Positions 6,023 to 13,445 of a stretch of DNA of 64,000 nucleotides are shown piece after piece. A program made the position numbers and the translations under genes. A model generated the notes under the pieces. The model saw only the letters and a program-made list of their open reading frames with translations, was not told where the DNA came from and ran no database searches. Origin of the DNA: Lentisphaeraceae bacterium. Lineage in GTDB: Bacteria > Verrucomicrobiota > Kiritimatiellia > RFP12 > DVOR01. The DNA is taken from NCBI GenBank assembly GCA_004555175.1, contig SFJE01000006.1, forward strand, positions 3,768-67,767, in the 5' to 3' direction. Numbering within the stretch: the stretch's first letter is position 1; the number at the start of each line of letters is the position of its first letter.

Positions 6023-8944
6023 ATGAGCCCCGAGACCTCGCCCGAACGCCCCCAGCCCAGCACTGCCGAGGACCAGCGAACTGTGGTGCTCACGCCCGGC
6101 AACGAGGGCGCCACCCTCCAATCCAAGGAGACCGCTGCCGGGCGTAGTCCCTCCGATGATTACGCCATCTGCGGCAAGATTGGCGATGGCGGGATGGGGG
6201 TGGTCTACCTGGCGCGCGACCGCCGCCTGGGGCGCTACGTGGCCATCAAGCGCTTAAATGAGCGCGCACTGGAGGATCCGACCCTGCGTGCCCGCTTCTT
6301 GCAGGAGGCCCGCGCCGTCGCGGCCCTCAACCACGCCTACATCGTGCACATCTACGCGCTGGGCGAGGACGCGCTGGGGCCCTACATCGTGATGGAATAT
6401 GTCTCAGGCCCCACGCAGACCACCGAAGTGGTCGTGCCCGAGGCCACTGATGCCCCGCCCCTCAAGAACCTCTCCCTGGAGCAATTCATCAACCGCCAGG
6501 GGCCGATGACCGCCGACGAAGCCGTGGCGATGGTCCTCAAGATTGCCCGGGCCATGGTCTACGCCCACAGTTGCGGTGTGATCCATCGCGACCTGAAGCC
6601 CGCAAACATCCTCTTGGATCCCTCCTGCGAGCCAAAGATTGTCGACTTTGGCTTGGCGCGATTGGCCCCGAAGGGCGCCGGGCTCACGCAAGTGGAAGAG
6701 CTCACCGTTCCGGGCGAGAAGCTTATCAGCTTGGGCTACTCCGCCCCCGAGCTTGAGCAAGATGCCTCCACCAGCGATGCGCGTGCGGACATCTACTCCC
6801 TGGGCGCCATCCTCTACTTCCTCCTCACTGGGCGCAACCCCCGCTACTACCGCGAGCAGGATGTGCCCGCCTTCTTGCGCGAGGTGCTCCGCCGTAGCCT
6901 GGAGACCGTCCGCGAGCAACGCTTCCGCTCGGCGCAGGACTTCGTGCGTGCCCTCTCCGAAGCCGCCAGCCACGGCAAGACCGTCGCCCCCACCATCAAG
7001 ACCACCTGGCGTTGCAAGTGGTGCGATGCGGTCAACCCCATCAGCACCAAGTTCTGCGCCGAATGCGGCTGGGACGGCAGTGAGCGCTGCCTGGAGTGTG
7101 GCGCGGAGACCTTTGTGGGCCAGCAGTATTGCCCCAGTTGCGGGGCCGATTGCCGGATGTATGAGCACGTGGCCGGCATCCTCAAGCTGATGGACGCTGC
7201 TTGGGAGGAGCGGCGATTCGAGCGCTTGGCCACCATTGCCGGCAGGCTCCACGGCTTTGAGCCCTCCGGCCCCACCGGCCGAAAGCTCCTGGCCCAAGCC
7301 CGCGAGCGTGTGGAGGAGGCCGAGCGTAAGGTCGCCCGCCGTAACCGCCTCTCAGCTCTCATCCCCAACGAACTCAAGGCCGAAAACTACGAGCGCGCAC
7401 AGACCTTTATCGAGGAGTTCCGCCAGCTCAACGAGGACCCGATGGTCTACGAAGAGGAGTTGCGCGACCTGCCTGGCCGCATCGCCTCGCGCGACCTTGT
7501 CCGCATCCGCCAGTGCATCCGTACGCGCGACTGGGGCACCGCTCGAGCGCTCATCAGCAACCTCTCCGTCAAGTATGGTGATCTGCCCGAGTTCCGCGAT
7601 GTGCGCGCCAAACTCGCGGCGCATGACCGCTTCCGTTGCCGGGTGCACTGGGCCTGCGCGCTTGGGGCCGTGGCCGTGCTCTACCTGCTTTCCCTGCCTC
7701 TGGCCGGACGCCTCGCTGGTGGCTCCTTCGGCCCCTTCCTTCAAGGCCTCTACACCCCCGCGCGCCACATCAGCCGTCTGCCGGGCCTCACAGCCGGGAT
7801 GCGCGCCTATGTGGCGCTCTGCGGCCACGCATCCTCGCCGGAAGATTACTTCCCCAAAGCCGGACCGGCGACCACTGCGGCCGTCGCCGATGCCGATGTG
7901 CGCCCGCCCTTGCCCGAGGCCGAAGCGCTCAAGCGCCAAGACTTTGAGAAGCAACTGCGTGAACTGGCCGAACGCCAGCGGACCCAGCGCAACGACCTGC
8001 GCCTGCGCTACAGTCAAGAGCTCACCGAGTTCCGCCGCTCGGCCCAAGACGAGGGCAACTATGAGGGCGTGGTGGCCGCCAACCGCGCCATTGCCGATTA
8101 TGAGGAGAGCAACGCCCTGGCCGCGCCCCTGCCCGAAGAGCCCGAAGGTCTCGTGGTCCTCAAACGCCGCCTCATTCAGTTGCGCGATGACCTCGAGACC
8201 CTTATCGCCCGCCAGATTCTCTCCGCCGCCAAGAAGTATACCGCCGCCCTCGAAGAGAGCCTCAAAGGCTACACCCAGCAGGGCAACCTGGAACAGGCCG
8301 GCGAAATCTCCAACGAAATCCAGCGCGTCCGCCGCTTGAGCGAGGTGACGAAGGCCGAAGCGCTCCTCGCCAGTGCCTCGCCCTCCACCACCGTGCAGGC
8401 CTTCCTCCCCGGCGCCACCGCCAGTACCGACCGCGCCACCGCCAACGCCCTCCTCGATGACCTCAAAGCCCGCAGCGACACCCTGCGCAAGGCCCTTGAT
8501 GCGCTCGACCGCCAGGCAGAAAACCAACTCCGCGATTGGCCGCAGCAATACAATGCCGCCCTCGTTGCGCTGATGGAAGGCTTCCGCCAGTCGGGCAACT
8601 ACAACGCCTGGGAGGCCGCCTCTGCCGAGCTCGGACGCTTTGAAGAAGCGGCTGCGCTCCGCTCGGAGGATGTGGTGGAGTATCCCGTGGGCCTGCGCCA
8701 AACCCAGGAGGCCTTCCTCCAGCGCCAGCTCAATGTTGCCGAAGAGCGCGATGTGCAGAAGCGCAAGGTCTTCCAAGAGGCTATTCACGCCCTGGAAGAA
8801 CAAAAGGCCGACTTCACTAAGCAGGGGCAGATGGAGGCCGCCGCCGCGGTCAACCAAGAGTTGCGCCTGCTGCTGAGCAACCCCAAGTATCGCCCGCTGA
8901 CCCAGCCGCGCATCCCCGAGAGCGCGCCCAAGGCGGCCCCTTAA
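6023..8944 (+). CDS. Ser/Thr protein kinase with zinc ribbons, one membrane segment and a coiled-coil C-terminal half
   Basis: 973 residues. The kinase domain spans about 45-315: glycine loop GKIGDGGMGVVY (51-62), catalytic HRDLKPAN with D190, DFG with D208, and SAPE. Two zinc-ribbon pairs follow at about 331-376 (CKWC, CAECG, CLECG, CPSCG). A hydrophobic stretch at about 541-566 is a probable membrane anchor, leaving the kinase cytoplasmic. Residues 640-960 are Glu/Gln/Arg-rich helices with repeated RLIQLRDDLETL-like segments, predicted coiled coil. The architecture resembles the PknB-like kinases abundant in planctomycetes and verrucomicrobia, but substrates are unknown. An insert (GPTQTTEVVVPEATDAPPLKN) interrupts the kinase between the hinge and helix D. 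AAGGAG at 6010-6015 serves the ATG. Embedded in a same-strand run. Confidence 0.9.
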   Translation: MSPETSPERPQPSTAEDQRTVVLTPGNEGATLQSKETAAGRSPSDDYAICGKIGDGGMGVVYLARDRRLGRYVAIKRLNERALEDPTLRARFLQEARAVAALNHAYIVHIYALGEDALGPYIVMEYVSGPTQTTEVVVPEATDAPPLKNLSLEQFINRQGPMTADEAVAMVLKIARAMVYAHSCGVIHRDLKPANILLDPSCEPKIVDFGLARLAPKGAGLTQVEELTVPGEKLISLGYSAPELEQDASTSDARADIYSLGAILYFLLTGRNPRYYREQDVPAFLREVLRRSLETVREQRFRSAQDFVRALSEAASHGKTVAPTIKTTWRCKWCDAVNPISTKFCAECGWDGSERCLECGAETFVGQQYCPSCGADCRMYEHVAGILKLMDAAWEERRFERLATIAGRLHGFEPSGPTGRKLLAQARERVEEAERKVARRNRLSALIPNELKAENYERAQTFIEEFRQLNEDPMVYEEELRDLPGRIASRDLVRIRQCIRTRDWGTARALISNLSVKYGDLPEFRDVRAKLAAHDRFRCRVHWACALGAVAVLYLLSLPLAGRLAGGSFGPFLQGLYTPARHISRLPGLTAGMRAYVALCGHASSPEDYFPKAGPATTAAVADADVRPPLPEAEALKRQDFEKQLRELAERQRTQRNDLRLRYSQELTEFRRSAQDEGNYEGVVAANRAIADYEESNALAAPLPEEPEGLVVLKRRLIQLRDDLETLIARQILSAAKKYTAALEESLKGYTQQGNLEQAGEISNEIQRVRRLSEVTKAEALLASASPSTTVQAFLPGATASTDRATANALLDDLKARSDTLRKALDALDRQAENQLRDWPQQYNAALVALMEGFRQSGNYNAWEAASAELGRFEEAAALRSEDVVEYPVGLRQTQEAFLQRQLNVAEERDVQKRKVFQEAIHALEEQKADFTKQGQMEAAAAVNQELRLLLSNPKYRPLTQPRIPESAPKAAP

Positions 8945-8965
8945 TCTCTCCAAAGGATTCCCACG

Positions 8966-9736
8966 ATGACCGATTGCGTTGCCGAACTGCTCTCTATCCG
9001 CCCGTTGGCCCAAGGCTACCAGGTGCTGACGCTGCACGCACCCGAGCTGGCCGCCGAGGCCCAGCCCGGCCAATTCGTCCACCTACAAGTGCCCACCCTG
9101 GAAGCTTCGCGCCTGCGTCGCCCCTTTAGCATCTATGACGCCCAGCCCGAGACCGGTCACCTCTTCATCCTCTACAAGGTCGTCGGCTTCGGCACCGCGC
9201 GCCTGGCGGCCGTCCCCCCGGGCACCAAACTCAACGTCCTCGGGCCCATCGGCCGCCCCTTCCCGCTCGAGCCCGCTGGCACGCCCTACCTCGTCGGCGG
9301 CGGCTACGGCGTGGCCCCGCTCTGGTTCCTCTCGCGCAAGCTTCCGCGCAAGGGCATCCTCTTTGTAGGCGGGCGCACGGCTGCGGACATCCTGGAGACC
9401 GAGCGCTTCCGCGAAGCCGGCTGGGAGGTGCGCGTGGCCACGCAAGATGGCAGCCTGGGCGTGCAAGGGCTGGTCACCGCTCCCCTCGATGCGGCCCTCG
9501 CAGCCGACCCGCAGGCCGAGCTCTTCGCCTGCGGCCCTGATGGGATGCTCAAGGCCGTTGGCGAGCGCGCCATCGCCCACAATATCAAGGGCTGGCTCTC
9601 GCTCGATAAGCACATGGCCTGCGGCGTGGGCGCCTGCCTGGCGTGCGTCCAGAAGCTCCGCACCGCCGAAGGCGAGAAGCTCGCGCGCGTCTGCGTCGAC
9701 GGCCCCATCTTTGAAGCACGCGACATCGTCTGGTAG
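8966..9736 (+). CDS. pyrK: Dihydroorotate dehydrogenase electron-transfer subunit
   Basis: 256 residues, the family length. N-terminal FAD-binding barrel with RRPFSIYD (about residues 51-58), NAD-binding domain with VGGGYGVAPL, and C-terminal 2Fe-2S site using Cys in HMACGVGACLACVQK and RVCVDGPIF, ending DIVW. PyrK passes electrons from dihydroorotate via PyrD type 1B to NAD+ in pyrimidine synthesis. No pyrD is in the window, although pyrF lies about 44 kb away. It could also serve another oxidoreductase (the family merges into sulfide dehydrogenase SudB-like proteins), but the C-terminal cluster motif fits PyrK well. ATG 8966 is preceded by CAAAGGATTCCC; the gene starts 21 bp after the kinase. 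Confidence 0.85.
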   Translation: MTDCVAELLSIRPLAQGYQVLTLHAPELAAEAQPGQFVHLQVPTLEASRLRRPFSIYDAQPETGHLFILYKVVGFGTARLAAVPPGTKLNVLGPIGRPFPLEPAGTPYLVGGGYGVAPLWFLSRKLPRKGILFVGGRTAADILETERFREAGWEVRVATQDGSLGVQGLVTAPLDAALAADPQAELFACGPDGMLKAVGERAIAHNIKGWLSLDKHMACGVGACLACVQKLRTAEGEKLARVCVDGPIFEARDIVW

Positions 9737-9746
9737 AGGAGACCCC

Positions 9747-11246
9747 ATGAAGCGCCTTGTCCTCGCCCTCGTGGCCTGCTTGGCGGCCCTTACCGCCCCA
9801 GCCACGCCCCTCTCCGAATACTACCGCGAGGCCGCCGCGCTCCAACTCCCGGCCTCTCCGCGCCTGGCCGCTTATGATGCCGCCACCGCCCTCGCCGCCA
9901 AGCCCGACGCTTCGGCCGACTGGACCACCCTCCAGCAAGCCCTTGAGGCTGGTACGCTCCCGGAGAATGGCGCGCTCTTGGCCGAGACCCTTCTGGCACT
10001 CAACGCCGCCGCGGAGGGCGATCTCGAGCGCTACAAGGCCCGCGCCGTCGCCCTCAAGGCCAAGACCTCCAGCGCCACCCTGCGCAAGGCGGTCGACGTC
10101 ACCGACCTGTTGGCCTCCTGCCCCGCCTGTGGCGGCAAGGCCACCTGCGCCACCTGCAAAGGCACCCTCAAGTGCGCCCCCTGCAAGGGCCGTGGCACCC
10201 TCACCAAAAGCACCTCCAGCGGCAAGGCCCTCTCCCTCGACACCCCAAAGCGCGTCCGCTGCGCCGCCTGCGCCGGCTCGGGCAAGTGCCCCGCCTGCCA
10301 AGGTCGCCCGAGCACCTGCAAGCACTGCAACGGCAGCAGCAAGGTCCCGAATGTCGAGCTCGTTCTCGCCCGCATTGCCCAACTCGCCGGACAACTCCAA
10401 GCCCACCTCGCCACCCAATTCAAGGAGGACCTGACCGCCCGCGAGCAGAGCACCCTCCTCGCCAGCGAACTCAAGCAAGCCCAATCCCTCCCCGACCCCG
10501 CCGAGGCCCTCGCCTTCCTCAACGCCCTACCGCCCGAGCGCGTGGCCGCCATCCAGTGGTCCTGCGTTGGCGCGCTGCGCGCCGAGCTTGAGGCCATCGT
10601 CTCCAAAGCGCGCGAGCTCGCCGCAGCCCAGGCCAACGCCCGCACCGAACTGCGCGCAGAAATCGCCCAAGCCCAGCGCGCCGACACCCCGCTTAAAGGC
10701 ATGGTCGCCCTCCTCCCGCTCTTTGAAAAGTATGCCCAGTGCGATGCCCTCCCCGAACTTCACACCGCCTTTGATGGCCTCTTCGCCGCCGCCAAGGCCC
10801 AACGCCGCCTCCAACGCGAAGGTCTCGAAGCGCGCGTTGCCGCCCTCGGCCGCCTCCAGACCCAACCCGCGCTCTTGATTGACCAGGCCAATGCCCTCCT
10901 CGCCGACTGGCCCGAGGCCGATGCCCCCAAGCCCTTGCGCGACTACGCCAAGCAGGCCGGCCGTGCCGACCTCACGGCCTTCCTCTCCGAACGCCCCTTC
11001 GACGATGCCCGCGCCAACCTTGAGCGCGCCCGCCAGAAGGCCGAGCGCCTCCAAGCCGAAACCGAAGCCGCCGGACCGGCTTGGTGGATTTGGGCTGCCA
11101 TCGGCCTCGGTGGCCTCTTCGTACTCTATGTCCTCTACGCGGCCATCAACAACTTCCTGGCCCGCAAAGCCGAGCGCGAACGCCAAGCTCGCCAACGCGC
11201 CGCCCTCGAAAGCGTCCGCGCCACGATGGCCCGCCGCCGCCACTAA
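9747..11246 (+). CDS. Secreted/membrane protein with DnaJ-type CxxCxGxG zinc fingers
   Basis: 499 residues; function unknown. Residues 1-19 form a signal peptide (LVLALVACLAALTAPATP). Residues 125-198 hold eight CxxC pairs or near pairs (CPAC, CATC, CAPC, CAAC, CPAC, CKHC), several in CxxCxGxG form as in the DnaJ cysteine-rich domain. Residues 215-440 are long amphipathic Ala/Glu/Arg helices. A membrane span lies at about 443-471 (WWIWAAIGLGGLFVLYVLY) and the tail is basic. No J domain is present, so this is not DnaJ. The zinc region would be outside the cytoplasm if the signal peptide is used. Start ATG 9747 with AGAGGAG just upstream; the longer frame back to 9447 overlaps pyrK and is rejected. 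10 bp after pyrK. Confidence 0.75.
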   Translation: MKRLVLALVACLAALTAPATPLSEYYREAAALQLPASPRLAAYDAATALAAKPDASADWTTLQQALEAGTLPENGALLAETLLALNAAAEGDLERYKARAVALKAKTSSATLRKAVDVTDLLASCPACGGKATCATCKGTLKCAPCKGRGTLTKSTSSGKALSLDTPKRVRCAACAGSGKCPACQGRPSTCKHCNGSSKVPNVELVLARIAQLAGQLQAHLATQFKEDLTAREQSTLLASELKQAQSLPDPAEALAFLNALPPERVAAIQWSCVGALRAELEAIVSKARELAAAQANARTELRAEIAQAQRADTPLKGMVALLPLFEKYAQCDALPELHTAFDGLFAAAKAQRRLQREGLEARVAALGRLQTQPALLIDQANALLADWPEADAPKPLRDYAKQAGRADLTAFLSERPFDDARANLERARQKAERLQAETEAAGPAWWIWAAIGLGGLFVLYVLYAAINNFLARKAERERQARQRAALESVRATMARRRH

Positions 11247-11249
11247 GAG

Positions 11250-11284
11250 ATGACAGAGGACGGAGAGCAGATGACAGAGGACGG
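11250..11284. repeat. Two copies of ATGACAGAGGACGG
   Basis: The 14-mer occurs at 11250-11263 and 11271-11284, a 21-bp period, filling the gap between two genes. It belongs to the ACAG-type junction repeats and places AGGACGGCGAACG before the ATG at 11291. Confidence 0.75.
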
Positions 11285-11290
11285 CGAACG

Positions 11291-12142
11291 ATGAGATCCG
11301 CCCATCGCCTGCACGCCTGGCTCGAACTCCTGCGCCTGCCCAACCTCTTTACCGTCCCGGGCGATGTGCTGATGGGCTGGGCGCTCGCCGGGCAAGGCGG
11401 CAACCCCACCCTCGCCCTCTTCGCCTCCCTTGCCCTCTACGCCGCAGGGCTCCTCTGGAATGACCTCTTTGACCTGCGCATCGATGCACGCGAACGCCCG
11501 CGCCGTCCTCTCCCCTCCGGCCGCGTCCCCTGCCGCCACGCCCTCGCCGTCGCCCTCGCCCTCAGCGCTCTCGGTCCCTTCCTCGTCCTCAACGCTTGGC
11601 CCGTGGCCGCCACCCTCCTCGCCCTCATCCTCTTCTACGACGCGCTTGCCAAACGCATCGCCGGCCTAGGTGTTGTCACTATGGGCGCCTGCCGCGGCGT
11701 AAATGTCCTCCTCGGCGTGGCTGTGGCCTGCCCGGGCGGACCTAGCCTCTGGCCTCCCCTGGCCTGGCTTGCCGCCGGGCTAATGACGCTCTACATCGTC
11801 GGCGTCTCCATCGTGGCGCGCAACGAAGCCAACCCACGCGCCAAGGTCGGCCGCGCCTGGCGCGCCTTTCCCGTGGCAATGACCCTGCTCTTCGTGCCGA
11901 TTGGCTGGCTCCGCGGCGCGCAGTTCATCTGGGCGGCCCCCGTGGCCTGCCTCCCCCTCCTGCCGCTTCTGCTCATCCGCCGCCCCATCCCGGCGCTTGT
12001 CGGCGGCCTTATCCGCCACCTCATCCTCCTGCAAGCGCTCTGGTGCCTCCTGGCCACCGGCGCGCTCTGGCCCCTCCCGGCTCTCCTCTTGGCCTGCGCC
12101 CTCGCCGCCGCGCTCTCCGGCCGCTTCTTCGCCGGCTCGTAA
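11291..12142 (+). CDS. UbiA-family prenyltransferase, EboC-like
   Basis: 283 residues with about eight hydrophobic segments. The first polyprenyl-diphosphate/Mg site is NDLFDLRID (residues 57-65, N-D-x-x-D-x-x-x-D), followed by ARERPRRPLPSGRV. The second site is weak (YDALAKRIAG, MGACRGVNVLLG). The opening WLELLRLPNLFTVPGDVLMG and the ARERP.RPLPSGR block resemble EboC more than menaquinone or ubiquinone prenyltransferases. It would transfer an isoprenoid chain to an acceptor in the membrane; the acceptor is unknown. Start ATG 11291 is chosen because the longer frame from 11081 overlaps the previous gene. Last gene of the run that starts with the EboB-like hydrolase; other ebo genes (the EboD dehydroquinate-synthase-like and EboE TIM-barrel types) are absent here. 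Confidence 0.78.
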   Translation: MRSAHRLHAWLELLRLPNLFTVPGDVLMGWALAGQGGNPTLALFASLALYAAGLLWNDLFDLRIDARERPRRPLPSGRVPCRHALAVALALSALGPFLVLNAWPVAATLLALILFYDALAKRIAGLGVVTMGACRGVNVLLGVAVACPGGPSLWPPLAWLAAGLMTLYIVGVSIVARNEANPRAKVGRAWRAFPVAMTLLFVPIGWLRGAQFIWAAPVACLPLLPLLLIRRPIPALVGGLIRHLILLQALWCLLATGALWPLPALLLACALAAALSGRFFAGS

Positions 12143-12273
12143 TTACTGCTCCACGCGCACCTTGAAGAAGCGGTGGGTGGTCTTCAGCGGTGTCTCCCAG
12201 CGCGCCGAAGAAGGCTGTCAATTTGAATCACAGTAGTCCACCACAGGACGTTCGTATCAGTCTGTTTGCTCAT
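12143..12273 (-). pseudogene. Remnant of a gene: promoter, start codon and first codons joined to an out-of-frame C-terminal end
   Basis: On the minus strand AAAGGAG stands at a proper distance before ATG 12273, which opens MSKQTDTN and runs 29 codons to TGA at 12184-12186. In another frame the same stretch encodes ARWETPLKTTHRFFKVRVEQ then TAA (12143-12145), which reads like the real C-terminus of a secreted domain protein. The simplest reading is a large internal deletion that fused the 5' end of a gene to its last codons out of frame. The promoter and first eight codons recur in inverted orientation near 27.3 kb. Confidence 0.6.
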
Positions 12274-12460
12274 TGTCATACTCCTTTCACATTAGACAGT
12301 TTCAACCGTTCAAGCACCGCCATCATATCACACTTCCGCGCTGGGTTAACTCGCTTCCCGAGCGACTTGAATGAATAAGACCCCGTCTTGTTGCCAATAA
12401 GACGGGGTCTTGTTGCGAATAAGACGGGGCCTTATTACCAATAAGACGGGGTCTTGTTAG
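12251..12460 (-). repeat. Duplicated promoter/start module with hairpins, copy A
   Basis: From 12251 to about 12390 this matches the reverse complement of about 27150-27309 nearly base for base. Read on minus it holds a possible promoter (TTAACC, 16 bp, TATGAT), a 5' leader, AAAGGAG and ATG with MSKQTDTN. Upstream of that are four alternating AAGACCCCGTCTT / AAGACGGGGTCTT units (12380-12460) that fold into strong hairpins. Confidence 0.75.
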
Positions 12461-12532
12461 TTGCGCTCCGCCGAGCGGTTAGTTCTCTCCGCGCCGCGTG
12501 ATAATCCTCCCCGCCGTTCCTTTCCTTCTGCA

Positions 12533-12640
12533 CACCCTTATCCCGGAATTTCCGGGATAAGGGTGAATTATTAAGCCCCGGGCTTAATTGAATTATCCCC
12601 CGGGGCTTAATTCAATTATCCCCGCGGGGTTAATTATCCC
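12533..12640. repeat. Cluster of perfect palindromes
   Basis: A 33-bp palindrome occupies 12533-12565 (arms CACCCTTATCCCGGAA and its complement around one T). It is followed by TTAAGCCCCGGGCTTAA and further CCCCGGGG/CCCCGCGGGG palindromes in AT-rich spacers to 12640. Between 12690 and 12780 come repeated CCGGA/TCCGG motifs. No gene is visible in 12470-12800. Function unknown; they could form cruciforms or RNA hairpins. Confidence 0.7.
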
Positions 12641-12801
12641 ACCCGCCCCGGAACGAAGTTCTCACCCGCCGTGCGGGAAGTCGCGCAAGGCCGCCGGAAA
12701 ACTCCGGACCCTCCGGATATTCCGGAAACGCCGGACCGGGAACTCCTGAAAACCCGGCCCCTTCGGAAACGCTTCGGAAACGCAGTGCGCGTGGCCAGCG
12801 G

Positions 12802-12831
12802 TTGCGCAGTGGGGAGGGGGTGTGTTATACT
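12802..12831 (+). promoter_or_regulatory. Probable promoter of the ACT-protein/PFL operon
   Basis: TTGCGC at 12802-12807 and TATACT at 12826-12831, spacer 18 bp, 36 bp before the ATG at 12868. The same pair of hexamers with the same spacing stands before rsfS at 27330. Confidence 0.65.
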
Positions 12832-12867
12832 TCCAATCAACGTGACATTCCACTTTAAGGAGAGCAC

Positions 12868-13440
12868 ATGGCGAAGTTTACTTATCTTGTTTCCGTGATC
12901 ACGCCTGACCGCGTGGGGCTGACGCGGGACATTGCGCAGACGGTGGTTGATTTGCATGGCTATATCTCGGATATGCGCCAGACGATTGTGAGCGGCTTCT
13001 TCTCGTTAGTCTTCGTGACTGAGCATAGCGACGAGGTGGGCACGCCGTTGCACGATGCGCTGCGTAAGATCCTGCCCGAGGGCGCGGTGCTCTCGATTAT
13101 GCCCGACCCGGAGAAGGTGCGCAAGGCGCTGCCGGTGGTTGGTCCGCGCTATGTGGCGATTGCTTCGGGCGAGGATAAGCCGGGGGTGATGTTGCTGATT
13201 TCGGACTTTATGGCTTCGCACAACATTAACATTGAAGATTGGTCGACGCTCTTTGACGGGGCGCATGTTACGCACTTGGCCTATGTCACCTTCCGTGCGC
13301 CGTGCACCGACCTCAAGGCCACGCAGGTGGCCTTCAAGCAGGCGATGGCCGAGCGCGGCTTCACCGCCCAGTTGTGCCACGAGGCGATCTTCCGCGCCAC
13401 GGGCGAAGTCGCCCCCATCAAGTCCGTCATTCAGGAGTAA
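12868..13440 (+). CDS. Double ACT-domain protein, GcvR/UPF0237-like
   Basis: 190 residues made of two ACT domains: residues about 4-80 (YLVSVITPDRVGLTRDIAQT, then YISDMRQT) and about 93-170 (YVAIASGEDKPGVMLLIS, then INIEDWST). This is the arrangement of GcvR-type regulators and of the N-terminal half of formyl-THF deformylase, without any deformylase domain. ACT domains sense amino acids. The next gene is a PFL (UPF0210) protein; ACT proteins of the UPF0237 family are typically its neighbour, though usually with only one ACT domain (about 90 residues). Start ATG 12868 follows AAGGAG. Ligand unknown. Confidence 0.82.
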   Translation: MAKFTYLVSVITPDRVGLTRDIAQTVVDLHGYISDMRQTIVSGFFSLVFVTEHSDEVGTPLHDALRKILPEGAVLSIMPDPEKVRKALPVVGPRYVAIASGEDKPGVMLLISDFMASHNINIEDWSTLFDGAHVTHLAYVTFRAPCTDLKATQVAFKQAMAERGFTAQLCHEAIFRATGEVAPIKSVIQE

Positions 13441-13445
13441 GTGCC

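Noticed and set aside
12244..12378. Plus-strand small frames over the duplicated module
   Set aside because: The conserved start signals are on the minus strand; plus-strand frames are not shared between the two copies.
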